Assembly: GCF_008373765.1 (NCBI RefSeq)
Contig: NZ_VUJW01000010.1
Span: 62,001 to 126,000, forward strand
Direction of reading: 5' to 3'
Origin: Nocardioides antri
Lineage (GTDB): Bacteria; Actinomycetota; Actinomycetes; Propionibacteriales; Nocardioidaceae
Length of the DNA stretch: 64,000 bases
Part shown: positions 39,399-47,096 of the stretch, one piece after another
How positions within the stretch are numbered: position 1 is the stretch's first letter
How the letters are laid out: the number at the start of each line of letters is the position of its first letter
The notes under the pieces: generated by a model
Told to the model about the DNA's origin: nothing
Database searches by the model: none
What the model saw: only the letters and a program-made list of their open reading frames with translations
Made by a program: the position numbers and the translations under genes

Positions 39399-40715
39399 TC
39401 AGGCCCCGAACGGCCAGGTCTCCAGCTCGTCGGTCCGCCCCTCGGTCCCGGCCAGCGGCGCGAGGGCGGTCGTCCGGTCGACCCAGAGGAAGGCGTCGTA
39501 CCTTCTGCCGAGGACGGTGGGGACGTAATTGCCCCAGCGTTCGGCAGTCGGCCGGTAGACGACGCCGATGGCGCGGTGGTCGCGGCGCTCGGCGGCCCAC
39601 TCGGGGAGGGTGGGGCCGAAGACGAACAGTGCGGCGTCGTACGGCACTGATGCGTGGAGGAGCTCCTCGGTGCTGCCGGCCCGCGCCGGCGGGACCTGCA
39701 TCACCGCGTGCGGTCGGCCCCACCCCTCGGCGGCGACCACCGTGCCGCGGTGCGACCCGAAGCCGACCAGGACGCAGTCGGACTCGCCGTGCCGCTCGCG
39801 CACGAGCTGGCCGACGTTCACCAGGCCGGCCCGCCGCATGTCGGTGTGCCGGGCGTCGCCGACATGGGTGTTGTGCTCCCACACGACCGCCTTCGACCGG
39901 CGACCGGTCCGCCTGCCGTCGTGGTGGGCCAGCAGCTGGTCCAGCGTGTCGGCCATGTGGGTGTCGCGGATGTTCCACGAGTCCGGACCGCCGCGGACCA
40001 TGGCCCGGTAGTACGCCTCGGCGTCGACGACGGCGCGGGCGTTCTGCTCGGCGGCGAACGCCGCCTCGGGGTCTCCGTCCGCATCGGGTACGGCGCCGCG
40101 GCGCCGGTCGACGAGGGCGCTCAGCAGGTCGATCACCTCCGCCTCGCAGGTGTCGGGGACGAACCGGGTGGCGGCGGCATAGGTCTGCGGGTCCTCGGCG
40201 TACGGCTCGAAGCAGCGGCATGCCGTGAGCGCGGACTCCATCTCCGCGGGGTGGTGCTCGGCCAGGTAGTCGAGGACCTCCCGGAGCGACTCCCACAGGG
40301 AGTAGACGTCGAGCCCGTAGAACCGCACCCGCTCGTCCTCGGGGCGGGTCTGGTTCGCTTCCCGCAGCCACCGGGTGAAGTCGAGCACGTCCTGGTTGGC
40401 CCACATCCAGGTCGGCCAGCGCACGAAGTTGGCCAGGCTCTCCTCGGGGGTGGGCCGGCTGTCGCCCGACGCGACCACCGAGCGGTTCACCTCGTAGCAG
40501 TCCGGCCAGTCGCCCTCGACGGCGACGAGGTCGAAGCCCTTCTCCTGGATCAGGCGCTTCGTGAGCGTGGCTCTCCAGGCGTAGTACTCGTGGGTGCCGT
40601 GCGACGCCTCACCGATGCACACGATCCGTGCGTCCCCGACCCGCGTGAGCAGGGGATCGAGGTCGTCCGCGTGCCGCAGCGGCAGCGCGATGTCTCCGGG
40701 CTCGTCACGTGTCAT
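39399..40715 (-). CDS. Erythromycin esterase family hydrolase
   Basis: A 438-residue protein with the EreA/EreB family pattern: 'IVCIGEASHGTHEYYAWRATLTKRLI', the catalytic region with Glu and His, 'VWEHNTHVGDARHTDM' and 'VAVEGDWPDC'. Chromosomal actinobacterial copies are mostly of unknown substrate, so macrolide hydrolysis is not assumed. It directly precedes, across a short gap, the cyclase fusion gene on the same strand, so the two could be one transcript. Confidence 0.85.
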   Translation of the reverse strand: MTRDEPGDIALPLRHADDLDPLLTRVGDARIVCIGEASHGTHEYYAWRATLTKRLIQEKGFDLVAVEGDWPDCYEVNRSVVASGDSRPTPEESLANFVRWPTWMWANQDVLDFTRWLREANQTRPEDERVRFYGLDVYSLWESLREVLDYLAEHHPAEMESALTACRCFEPYAEDPQTYAAATRFVPDTCEAEVIDLLSALVDRRRGAVPDADGDPEAAFAAEQNARAVVDAEAYYRAMVRGGPDSWNIRDTHMADTLDQLLAHHDGRRTGRRSKAVVWEHNTHVGDARHTDMRRAGLVNVGQLVRERHGESDCVLVGFGSHRGTVVAAEGWGRPHAVMQVPPARAGSTEELLHASVPYDAALFVFGPTLPEWAAERRDHRAIGVVYRPTAERWGNYVPTVLGRRYDAFLWVDRTTALAPLAGTEGRTDELETWPFGA

Positions 40716-40791
40716 GTCGGACCACCTGCGCTCCAGCGATTTCGGGGGCGGTACCCGCGTGGGTGGGCCGCATGCGGAGACCGCCGGCCCG

Positions 40792-41478
40792 TCAGCAGTA
40801 GCCGAGCATCTCCTCGAGCGCCCGAACCTCGCTGGGGTCCACGGTGAGGTCGTAGTGGTGCTTCACGCGGATCCAGCGACGCGCGTAGGCGCACTGGTAG
40901 TCCTTCCGCGGGCGCCAGGCCGCGGGGTCGTCGGCGCCCTTGCCGGCGTTGGTCGGGCCGTCGACGGCGAGCAGGACCGTGAGGTCGTTGGCGTACGTGC
41001 GCCGCTGCTCGTCGGTCCACGCGGCGGCGCCGGAGTACCAGGCCTCGGCGAGGGGGACGACGTGGTCGATCTGGATCGCCTGGGCCTGGGAGAGGTCCTT
41101 GAGGTCGTCGAAGACCAGGGTCGTGCCGGTGTAGGGGTCGATCCAGGTGCCGGCGAGGACGTCGTGGTCGCACGCGTCCTGCTCGCCGACGGTGACGGTG
41201 CCGGGGACGGCGTCGCGGAGGAGTACGTCGTCGCGCTGGTTGCAGCCGTTGCCGTCGGTGTCGGACCAGGGAGATCCGAACGTGTCGCGGTCGTAGGTGT
41301 CGGGCTGCTCCCGGTCGGCGAGCCGGAGCTCGGCGAGCAGCCGCCGGGCGTCGGTCGGAGCCGGCGGGCTCTCGCTCGGCTCGGGAGCCGACGGAGCAGT
41401 GTCGGTGGGCGCGCACCCGGAGAGCGCGAGGACAACGGTCGCCACTGCGGCGCCGTACGTCCTGCTCACCATGCCCAT
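40792..41478 (-). CDS. Secreted HNH-type nuclease lipoprotein (GmrSD/DUF1524-like)
   Basis: A 228-residue lipoprotein: lipobox 'VVLALSGCAPTD' (Cys near residue 19) and a Ser/Pro linker. The C-terminal HNH-like motif is 'IDHVVPLAEAWYSGAAAWTDEQRRTYAND' with a downstream 'GPTNAGKG' and basic 'RPRKDYQCAYARRWIRVKHHYDL'. Family members are exported DNases. GGAGG lies four bases before ATG 41478; ATG 41472 is an alternative. Confidence 0.82.
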   Translation of the reverse strand: MGMVSRTYGAAVATVVLALSGCAPTDTAPSAPEPSESPPAPTDARRLLAELRLADREQPDTYDRDTFGSPWSDTDGNGCNQRDDVLLRDAVPGTVTVGEQDACDHDVLAGTWIDPYTGTTLVFDDLKDLSQAQAIQIDHVVPLAEAWYSGAAAWTDEQRRTYANDLTVLLAVDGPTNAGKGADDPAAWRPRKDYQCAYARRWIRVKHHYDLTVDPSEVRALEEMLGYC

Positions 41479-41595
41479 CCGTCCTCCGCGCCCATCATCG
41501 GGGCCACCTCCGACGGTTGGGGGAGGAATCCGGACAGGAACGGCGTACTGTCGAGGGACGGGGCCATTCAGGCTTCCTCTCAGAGAGAACCCACC

Positions 41596-41733
41596 ATGAG
41601 CGACAAGTCGCCGCGACAGTCCATGTCGAAGAAGTCCGGGAAGTCCATCAAGGAGAAACGCGCGGAGAAGCGCGACAAGGGGTCTCAGGAGACCACCTTC
41701 TCCGAGCAGATGCACCCGACGAAGAAGAAGTGA
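41596..41733 (+). CDS. Small basic protein of 45 residues, unknown
   Basis: A 45-residue, very Lys/Ser/Gln-rich protein ('MSDKSPRQSMSKKSGKSIKE', then 'RAEKRDKGSQETTFSEQMHP' and a KKK end). AGAGAG lies about eight bases upstream. Its TGA overlaps the GTG of the next gene (GTGA), which argues for a real translated gene coupled to the AlaDH/PNT enzyme. I have seen short Lys-rich proteins of this type across actinobacteria but know no function. Confidence 0.7.
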   Translation: MSDKSPRQSMSKKSGKSIKEKRAEKRDKGSQETTFSEQMHPTKKK

Positions 41734-42893
41734 CGTTGCTCAGTCTCGGGGTCATCGGGTCCTCCGCGAAGGAGAACGAGCACCGTCTGCCGCTCCACCC
41801 GGAGCACATCCCGCACCTGGACGCCGACGTGCGGGCGAGGATCACCCTCGAGCACGGGTACGGCGCGCGGTTCGGCGTGTCCGACGAGGCGCTCGGCGAG
41901 CACGTGGCCGGGTTCGCGTCGCGCGCGGAGATCCTGGCGCACGCCGACGTGGTGCTGCTGCCGAAGCCGCAGCACTCCGACGTCGCCGCAATGGGGTCGG
42001 GGCAGGTGCTGTGGGGCTGGCAGCACTGCGTCCAGGACGCCGAGCTCACCCAGCTCGCGATCGACCAGGACCTGACACTGATCGCCTTCGAGGCCATGAA
42101 CCACTGGACCCGCGACGGCGCCGTCGGGCTGCACGTGTTCCACAAGAACAACGAGCTCGCCGGCTACTGCTCGGTGATCCACGCGCTCGAGCTCGCGGGC
42201 CTGACCGGTGACTACGGCCGCCGGCTGACGGCGGTGGTGATCGGCTTCGGCGCGACCGCACGCGGGGCCGTGACCGCGCTCAACGCGCACGGCGTGCACG
42301 AGGTCACCGTGCTGACCAACCGGGCCGTCGCGGCGGTCGGCTCGCCGATCCACTCGGTGCGGATCCGGCAGTTCGAGCACGACGTGGCGGGCGGACAGCC
42401 GAGCCACGTGATCACCGAGCGCGGCCGCGAGCCGCTGCCGGCGTACCTCGCCCAGGCCGACCTCGTCGTCAACTGCACGTTCCAGGACACCGCCCACCCG
42501 TTGGTCTACCTCCAGACCGAGGACCTGGGCCAGTTCCGGCCGGGCAGCGTCATCGTCGACGTGTCGTGCGACCTGGGCATGGGCTTCAGCTGGGCCCGAC
42601 CGACGTCGTTCGAGGAGCCGGCCTTCGTGGTGGGCGACAACGTGCTCTACTACGCGGTCGACCACAGCCCGTCGTACCTCTGGAACTCGGCGACCTGGGA
42701 GAACAGCAACGCGCTGATCCCGTTCCTCCGCCCGGTCCTCGAGGGCGGTCCGTCGTGGGACGCCGACGACACCCTGAGCGGCGCGATCGAGATCCGTGAG
42801 GGCCGGGTGATCAACCCGGCGATCCTGGCGTTCCAGAACCGTGAGGCGGAGCCGCCGTACCGGATCCTCGAGGACGAACCAGCGCTCGTCTAG
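41730..42893 (+). CDS. Alanine dehydrogenase/PNT-family enzyme, N5-(carboxyethyl)ornithine synthase-like
   Basis: A 387-residue protein of the AlaDH/PNT fold: 'LGVIGSSAKENEHRLPLHPEH' at the start, a Rossmann 'TAVVIGFGATARGAVTALNAHG', and 'VIVDVSCDLGMGFSW' near the C-terminus. It differs from classical alanine dehydrogenases and is closer in outline to N5-(carboxyethyl)ornithine synthases, which condense pyruvate with ornithine or lysine. The assignment to that subgroup is from memory. GTG 41730 overlaps the stop of the small basic gene. Confidence 0.72.
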   Translation: MTLLSLGVIGSSAKENEHRLPLHPEHIPHLDADVRARITLEHGYGARFGVSDEALGEHVAGFASRAEILAHADVVLLPKPQHSDVAAMGSGQVLWGWQHCVQDAELTQLAIDQDLTLIAFEAMNHWTRDGAVGLHVFHKNNELAGYCSVIHALELAGLTGDYGRRLTAVVIGFGATARGAVTALNAHGVHEVTVLTNRAVAAVGSPIHSVRIRQFEHDVAGGQPSHVITERGREPLPAYLAQADLVVNCTFQDTAHPLVYLQTEDLGQFRPGSVIVDVSCDLGMGFSWARPTSFEEPAFVVGDNVLYYAVDHSPSYLWNSATWENSNALIPFLRPVLEGGPSWDADDTLSGAIEIREGRVINPAILAFQNREAEPPYRILEDEPALV

Positions 42894-42915
42894 CGGCGCC
42901 CGCAACCTGGGAGCG

Positions 42916-43992
42916 TCAGAGGTCGTAGACGGCGCGGGCGTTGTCGCGGAACACCTTCCGGAGCAGGTCGGCGCCGCGCGGCGCGAGGAGGTCGACGAGA
43001 GCTCCGACGACCGTGCCGTAGGACGCGATCGCCTTGTCCATCGGGAAGTTGGACCCGAACACGAGCCGGTCCTCGCCGAAGACGTCGGTGGTGTGCTCGA
43101 CCAGCACGGCCACCTGCTCGACCACCTGCGCGCGGGTGGTGCCGGGCTCGCGGAGGCCGAGCATGGGGAAGGCGAGGCCGGAGTGCTTGGCGACGACGTT
43201 GGGGTGGTCGGCCAGCTCGGCCAGGTCGTCCTTCCACCGGGCGACGAGCGAGGCGCGGTCGGCCGCCGTACGGCCGGTGGACCTGCCCATCGGGCCGCAC
43301 ATCCCCACCGGCGGGGCGTAGTGGTCGAGCACGATCGTCGTGTCGGGGTACTCCTTCGCGAGCACGCGGACGTCGGGCAGCTGGTGGGAGTAGAGGTAGG
43401 CGTCGAACGTCAGGCCGCGCTCCGCGAGCGCGGCGAACCCCCGCAGGAAGTCCGGCGACCGGAGCACGCCCTCCTCGTCGACCCAGCTCAGCACGCCGCG
43501 GTCTGGGTGCCACGCGGTGATGAACCTGATGCCGCGGAACCGGTCGCTCGCGCGGGCGTGCGCGTCGAGGACCGCGGCGAAGTCGGGCTCGCGCGGGTCG
43601 GCGTTGCCGACGATCGCGGCCAGGCCGGGGTTGCCGGCTGACCCGAACGGCAGCGCGTCGAGCCAGGAGGTCTCGTCGGACTGGTCCGGTCGGTGCCAGC
43701 CGCACTGCACGTGCACCGCCGTCTCGACCGGGACACCCACCACGTCGACCGCCCCGGCCACGTCGGCGGCGTAGTCCGCCGGGAGGTACGGCGCCGCGGC
43801 GTACTGCGCCGTGCGGACCATCTCCCGCTTGCCCTGGTCGAGGAGGACCGGCATCAACCGCTCCAGCAGCCGGGGAGCCCGTCGGTAGAGCGGCGCGAGC
43901 CGGGACGCCTCGCGCGGTGTGGTGAACGGGTCCCACTGGTGGATGTGGGCGTCGATGATGCCGGGGACGATCCCGGCCAGGCTCTGCGTCAT
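42916..43992 (-). CDS. Amidohydrolase-2 family hydrolase
   Basis: A 358-residue TIM-barrel metal-dependent hydrolase (PF04909-like): the HxH metal motif 'IIDAHIHQWDPF' is near residue 16, 'TIVLDHYAPPVG' gives another metal His, and 'FGSNFPMDKA' gives the late Asp. Family members open lactones or decarboxylate aromatic acids. The substrate is unknown. It converges on the AlaDH/PNT gene. Confidence 0.85.
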   Translation of the reverse strand: MTQSLAGIVPGIIDAHIHQWDPFTTPREASRLAPLYRRAPRLLERLMPVLLDQGKREMVRTAQYAAAPYLPADYAADVAGAVDVVGVPVETAVHVQCGWHRPDQSDETSWLDALPFGSAGNPGLAAIVGNADPREPDFAAVLDAHARASDRFRGIRFITAWHPDRGVLSWVDEEGVLRSPDFLRGFAALAERGLTFDAYLYSHQLPDVRVLAKEYPDTTIVLDHYAPPVGMCGPMGRSTGRTAADRASLVARWKDDLAELADHPNVVAKHSGLAFPMLGLREPGTTRAQVVEQVAVLVEHTTDVFGEDRLVFGSNFPMDKAIASYGTVVGALVDLLAPRGADLLRKVFRDNARAVYDL

Positions 43993-44043
43993 GCATCCAT
44001 CGTCCCCGAGACCACAGGCGACATGGCAAGCCGCCTGGGAGAG

Positions 44044-44442
44044 CTAGTCCATCAGCGCCCGCAGCGCGGGGAGCGCCTGCAGGTCCGACGGCAGCCAGTC
44101 GACGGAGGTGAGCTCGTCGGCCGTGAGCCGGCGCAGCTCGTCGTGGTCCTCGCTGCGGTGCAGCTCGCCCGCGGTGACGGTGGCGAGGAAGAGCCGCAGC
44201 TCGTAGGTCTCCGAGATCGGCCACGGGCCCGCGAGCTCGGTGCCCACCGCGATCTCCACGCCCAGCTCCTCCCGGACCTCCCGCGCCAGCGCACCCTCCG
44301 GCGTCTCGCTGTCCTCGACCTTCCCGCCCGGGAACTCCCACTTCCCGGCCAGTGCGGTCGGTTTCGTACGACGGGCCGCGACGACGTACGACGGCCGCTC
44401 GGGCTGGTCGACGATGATCGCGCCGACGACGGTCCGGGTCAC
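44044..44442 (-). CDS. MutT-like Nudix pyrophosphohydrolase
   Basis: A 132-residue protein with an exact Nudix box, 'GGKVEDSETPEGALAREVREELGVEI' (about residues 37-62), and the MutT-like start 'TRTVVGAIIVD' and 'WEFPGGK'. It should clean oxidised dGTP or act on CTP analogues. I prefer GTG 44442, which gives the usual N-terminus. A GTG at 44487 would add 15 residues encoded by a dispersed repeat. Confidence 0.85.
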   Translation of the reverse strand: MTRTVVGAIIVDQPERPSYVVAARRTKPTALAGKWEFPGGKVEDSETPEGALAREVREELGVEIAVGTELAGPWPISETYELRLFLATVTAGELHRSEDHDELRRLTADELTSVDWLPSDLQALPALRALMD

Positions 44443-44470
44443 GGGCACGACGCTAGTCGTCCCTCGCCAC

Positions 44471-44503
44471 AGTGACCCATCGGTCACCCTGGCGATGACG
44501 ACC
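44471..44503. repeat. Dispersed repeat family 3, copy B
   Basis: Matches 2616-2648 at 27 of 33 positions. This copy also holds the perfect inverted repeat GTGACC-CATC-GGTCAC. It overlaps the end of the DUF3592-like gene (44484). Confidence 0.5.
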
Positions 44504-44909
44504 TCGTGGTCAGGCGGCTCTTGAGCCAGAGCACCGGGAAGACCATCATCACCAGGCCGAGGCCGAGCAGCACGAGCGGCAGCGAGAGGGACCGGCTGTA
44601 GAGCTCGTCGCCGCGCTTCGTGGCGGTGACCGTCTCGCCGACCTCCTGGCTGCCGGAGCCCTGGATGGGGCCGGTCTTCTCGACGCCGTCCTCGGTCCAG
44701 CGGGCGAGGCAGTGCTGGGACGCGGTCTTGTAACCGACGTCGATGTCGCAGCTGATGACCTCGGCCTCGACCCGCTCACCGAGCTGGCGCTGGGCGAGCA
44801 GCCAGATGCCGCCGCCCACGAGCACGAACGGCAGGATCATGATCGCGGTCACCAGGACGGTGACGACGACCCGCATCGTCATCGACTCCTGCGGAGGCGC
44901 GTCGGTCAT
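44484..44909 (-). CDS. Two-helix membrane protein (DUF3592-like)
   Basis: A 141-residue protein with membrane segments at about 13-37 ('VVVTVLVTAIMILPFVLVGGGIWLL') and 108-128 ('LSLPLVLLGLGLVMMVFPVLWL'). Between them is a beta-rich soluble loop with two Cys ('ISCDIDVGYKTASQHCLARW'). The outline fits DUF3592. No enzymatic motif is seen, and the function is unknown. Confidence 0.65.
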   Translation of the reverse strand: MTDAPPQESMTMRVVVTVLVTAIMILPFVLVGGGIWLLAQRQLGERVEAEVISCDIDVGYKTASQHCLARWTEDGVEKTGPIQGSGSQEVGETVTATKRGDELYSRSLSLPLVLLGLGLVMMVFPVLWLKSRLTTRSSSPG

Positions 44910-44961
44910 GGACCGATGGTGGACCCGGAGGGCTCCCGCGCGCCATCGTCCGGCGGCTGAA

Positions 44962-45552
44962 TCAGCCGCAGTTGTCGCAGATCCCGGTGGCCGGGAGTGC
45001 CATGAAGCAGGTCGGGCACACCTTGGTGACGGGCTCGGGCTTGCGTGCGGTAGCCGGCTTCGGGGCGGCGGTGCGGACCCGCTTCGGCTTCGGCGCGGCG
45101 ACGGGGGCGACCGGGACCGGCGGCGGGGGAGGCGGCTCCCAGCCCGGCGGCTCGGGAGCCTCGATGCCGAGGCCGGCCAGGACCTCGCGGGCGGCGTCGG
45201 TCGGCCGGTGCTTCGGCGTGGTCACGATGTCGTGGGGCGACGCGCCACCCTCGAGGAACGTCTGGGCGTCGGGGCGCATCGCCGGCGGGATCCGCCGGTG
45301 CCGCCACCGCTGCAGCCGCCCGCGCTGGTTGATCGTCACCAGGTCAGGCCGCTTCCAGCCGACCAGGGTCCAGTCGTTCTCGCGGCTGACGGCCCACACG
45401 GCGAGGGCGGTGTCGCCGGCCTCGCCCGCCGCACGCAGCGCGATCCGCTCCGGGTTGAGGAAGCGGCCCTCCACCTGCAGGGTGCCGGGCAGAGGCTGCT
45501 TCACGTCGTACCCCTCGCTGCGGAGGGTTTCGATCACGTCGGAGAGATCCAT
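44962..45552 (-). CDS. Unknown protein with proline-rich linker and C-terminal zinc ribbon tail
   Basis: A 196-residue protein from ATG 45552. The N-terminal domain ('LSDVIETLRSEGYDVKQPLPGTLQVEGRF', 'WTLVGWKRPDLVTINQRGRLQRW') is unrecognised. A long Pro/Ala/Lys linker leads to 'CPTCFMALPATGICDNCG' at the very end. This tail matches that of the 34006-34524 protein, while their N-terminal domains do not look alike, so the tail is a reused module. Confidence 0.65.
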   Translation of the reverse strand: MDLSDVIETLRSEGYDVKQPLPGTLQVEGRFLNPERIALRAAGEAGDTALAVWAVSRENDWTLVGWKRPDLVTINQRGRLQRWRHRRIPPAMRPDAQTFLEGGASPHDIVTTPKHRPTDAAREVLAGLGIEAPEPPGWEPPPPPPVPVAPVAAPKPKRVRTAAPKPATARKPEPVTKVCPTCFMALPATGICDNCG

Positions 45553-45598
45553 GACGACTGGGACGTTATCGCTGCGCGGCAAACCCGGGAGCGGCGGG

Positions 45599-45988
45599 TC
45601 AGGTCAGCGTGCCCGGATCGTCGGGTACGTCGACCGAGTGCTCCCGCAGCGCCTCGATCGGGATCACCTCGAGCGCCCGCTCGTTGGTCGCGGCGAGCAC
45701 GACGGGCGCGGGCACGCCGTCGGCGTACGCCTGCAGCCAGCGCAGCGCGACCACGCACCACCGGTCGCCGGGCTTGAGGCCCGGGAAGCTCCACTCCGGG
45801 CGCGGCGTCGACAGGTCGTTGCCGACCGCCTGCTGGTGGGCGAGGAACTCGTCGGTCATCACCGCGCAGACAGCGTGCCGGCCCTGGTCCTCCGGGCCGC
45901 AGGAGCAGCTCCCGTCGCGGTAGAAGCCGGTCATCGGGTCGGTCCCGCACGGCTCGAGCTCGCCGCCGAGGACGTTGCGTTCGGGCAT
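45599..45988 (-). CDS. DUF2237 family protein
   Basis: A 129-residue protein matching DUF2237: 'NVLGGELEPCGTDPMTGFYRDGSCSCGPEDQGRHAVCAVMTDEFLAHQ' and 'PGDRWCVVALRWLQA'. Six Cys include a CSCG motif. The function is unknown and it is widely spread in bacteria. The start ATG 45988 has GGGAGG about nine bases upstream. Confidence 0.85.
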   Translation of the reverse strand: MPERNVLGGELEPCGTDPMTGFYRDGSCSCGPEDQGRHAVCAVMTDEFLAHQQAVGNDLSTPRPEWSFPGLKPGDRWCVVALRWLQAYADGVPAPVVLAATNERALEVIPIEALREHSVDVPDDPGTLT

Positions 45989-46069
45989 GGCCCGAGCCTC
46001 CCACGTCCGGGACCCCCTCTGCTCCCGGCCGGGGGATGCGGCCTGCGACGGCGGGGTACTGCCGGCCCC

Positions 46070-46618
46070 ATGAACAGCGCCATCGACCTCGGACGCCCGG
46101 TTGCGGGCGACGTCATCGACCTCATCCTCGACGACCACCGCCTCTTCGAGCGGCTCCTGGCCCAGCTGCGCGACACCACGCAGGACCGCGACGCCGTGCG
46201 GGTGGCGTTCGCCGACGTGCTCATCGCGCACGGCGAGGCCGAGGAGGAGCTGGTCTACCCTGCGCTCCGGCGCGCCTCGGGGCAGGTCGACAAGGAGGAC
46301 GTCGAGCACGGTCACGAGGAGCACGCCGAGGGCAACCAGGCGCTGCTCGCGCTGCTCGAGCTCAAGGGCACGAAGACGCAGGCGTTCGACGACGCGGTGG
46401 AGAAGCTCAGCAACCTGATCGCCCACCACATCGCCGAGGAGGAGCTCACCATCCTCAGCCCGGCCCGCGAGGAGGTCAACGAGCGGCTCCGCCGCGAGCT
46501 CGGCGCGAAGTGGGCAGCCCGGCGCAACGAGCTGATCGACCGGGGCTGCGGCGCGATCACCAACGTACGGCGCATCGTCGCGCAGGCCGAGCGCGAAGGC
46601 GTCCTGTCCGACGCCTGA
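46070..46618 (+). CDS. Hemerythrin HHE domain protein
   Basis: A 182-residue four-helix protein with the hemerythrin ligand pattern: 'LILDDHRLFERLL', 'LIAHGEAEEELVYP', 'HGHEEHAEGNQ' and 'LIAHHIAEEELTIL'. It should bind a non-haem diiron centre and may sense or carry O2, NO or peroxide. The C-terminal helix is basic. It is divergent from DUF2237. Confidence 0.85.
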   Translation: MNSAIDLGRPVAGDVIDLILDDHRLFERLLAQLRDTTQDRDAVRVAFADVLIAHGEAEEELVYPALRRASGQVDKEDVEHGHEEHAEGNQALLALLELKGTKTQAFDDAVEKLSNLIAHHIAEEELTILSPAREEVNERLRRELGAKWAARRNELIDRGCGAITNVRRIVAQAEREGVLSDA

Positions 46619-46623
46619 CCGCG

Positions 46624-46992
46624 TCAGTGCTCGGTGATCTGCACCTTGTCGGGGTAGAACGCGAGCCGGCCGGCGATGTCGGGCACGGCGTCGTGCGGGG
46701 CCTCGTAGGACCACACCGCGTCGCTGAGCCGGCCCTCGTCGGTGACGATGTCGAAGTACGACGCCTGGCCCTTGTAGGGGCAGTAGGTGTGCGACTCGGT
46801 CGGCTCGAGGGCCGTCATGTCGGTGTCCTCGCGGGGGAGGTACAGGACGGCCGGATAGCTGGCCTCCTGCAGCGTGACCGCGCGGGTGGTGTCGACGATC
46901 GTCCGGCCGTTCGCGGTGACGGTCACCCGTCGCGGGCTCGGCGTGACGGTGATCGGGTGGCTCGGGCCGGGTTTGAGGATGGGGCGCTCCAT
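46624..46992 (-). CDS. DUF427 domain protein
   Basis: A 122-residue protein with the DUF427 pattern 'TVTANGRTIVDTTRAVTLQEASYPAVLYLPREDTDM', 'TYCPYKGQASYFDI' and 'AVWSYEAPHDAVPDIAGRLAFYPDKV'. The function is unknown. The start is ATG 46992; the repeat at 47012-47096 lies just upstream. Confidence 0.85.
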   Translation of the reverse strand: MERPILKPGPSHPITVTPSPRRVTVTANGRTIVDTTRAVTLQEASYPAVLYLPREDTDMTALEPTESHTYCPYKGQASYFDIVTDEGRLSDAVWSYEAPHDAVPDIAGRLAFYPDKVQITEH

Positions 46993-47011
46993 GCCTCCGA
47001 ACCTAGCGCGG

Positions 47012-47096
47012 GGTTTCGAGGCTCGGCGCTGGCGCGCCTCGCACCTCAACCGCCGGGGGCTCGGCGCTGGCGCGCCTCGCACCTCAACCGCCGGGG
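47012..47096. repeat. Dispersed repeat family 2 with a perfect 38-bp tandem duplication
   Basis: Units 47021-47058 and 47059-47096 are identical, beginning GCTCGGCGCTGGCGCGCCTC and ending 'GCACCTCAACCGCCGGGG'. 'GGTTTCGAG' precedes the first unit, as in the copy at 30662. The second unit supplies the stop codon and last residues of the MFS gene. Confidence 0.9.

Noticed and set aside
39399-40715. Macrolide resistance by erythromycin esterase
   Set aside because: Only family membership is seen; chromosomal actinobacterial copies rarely act on macrolides and there is no resistance context.
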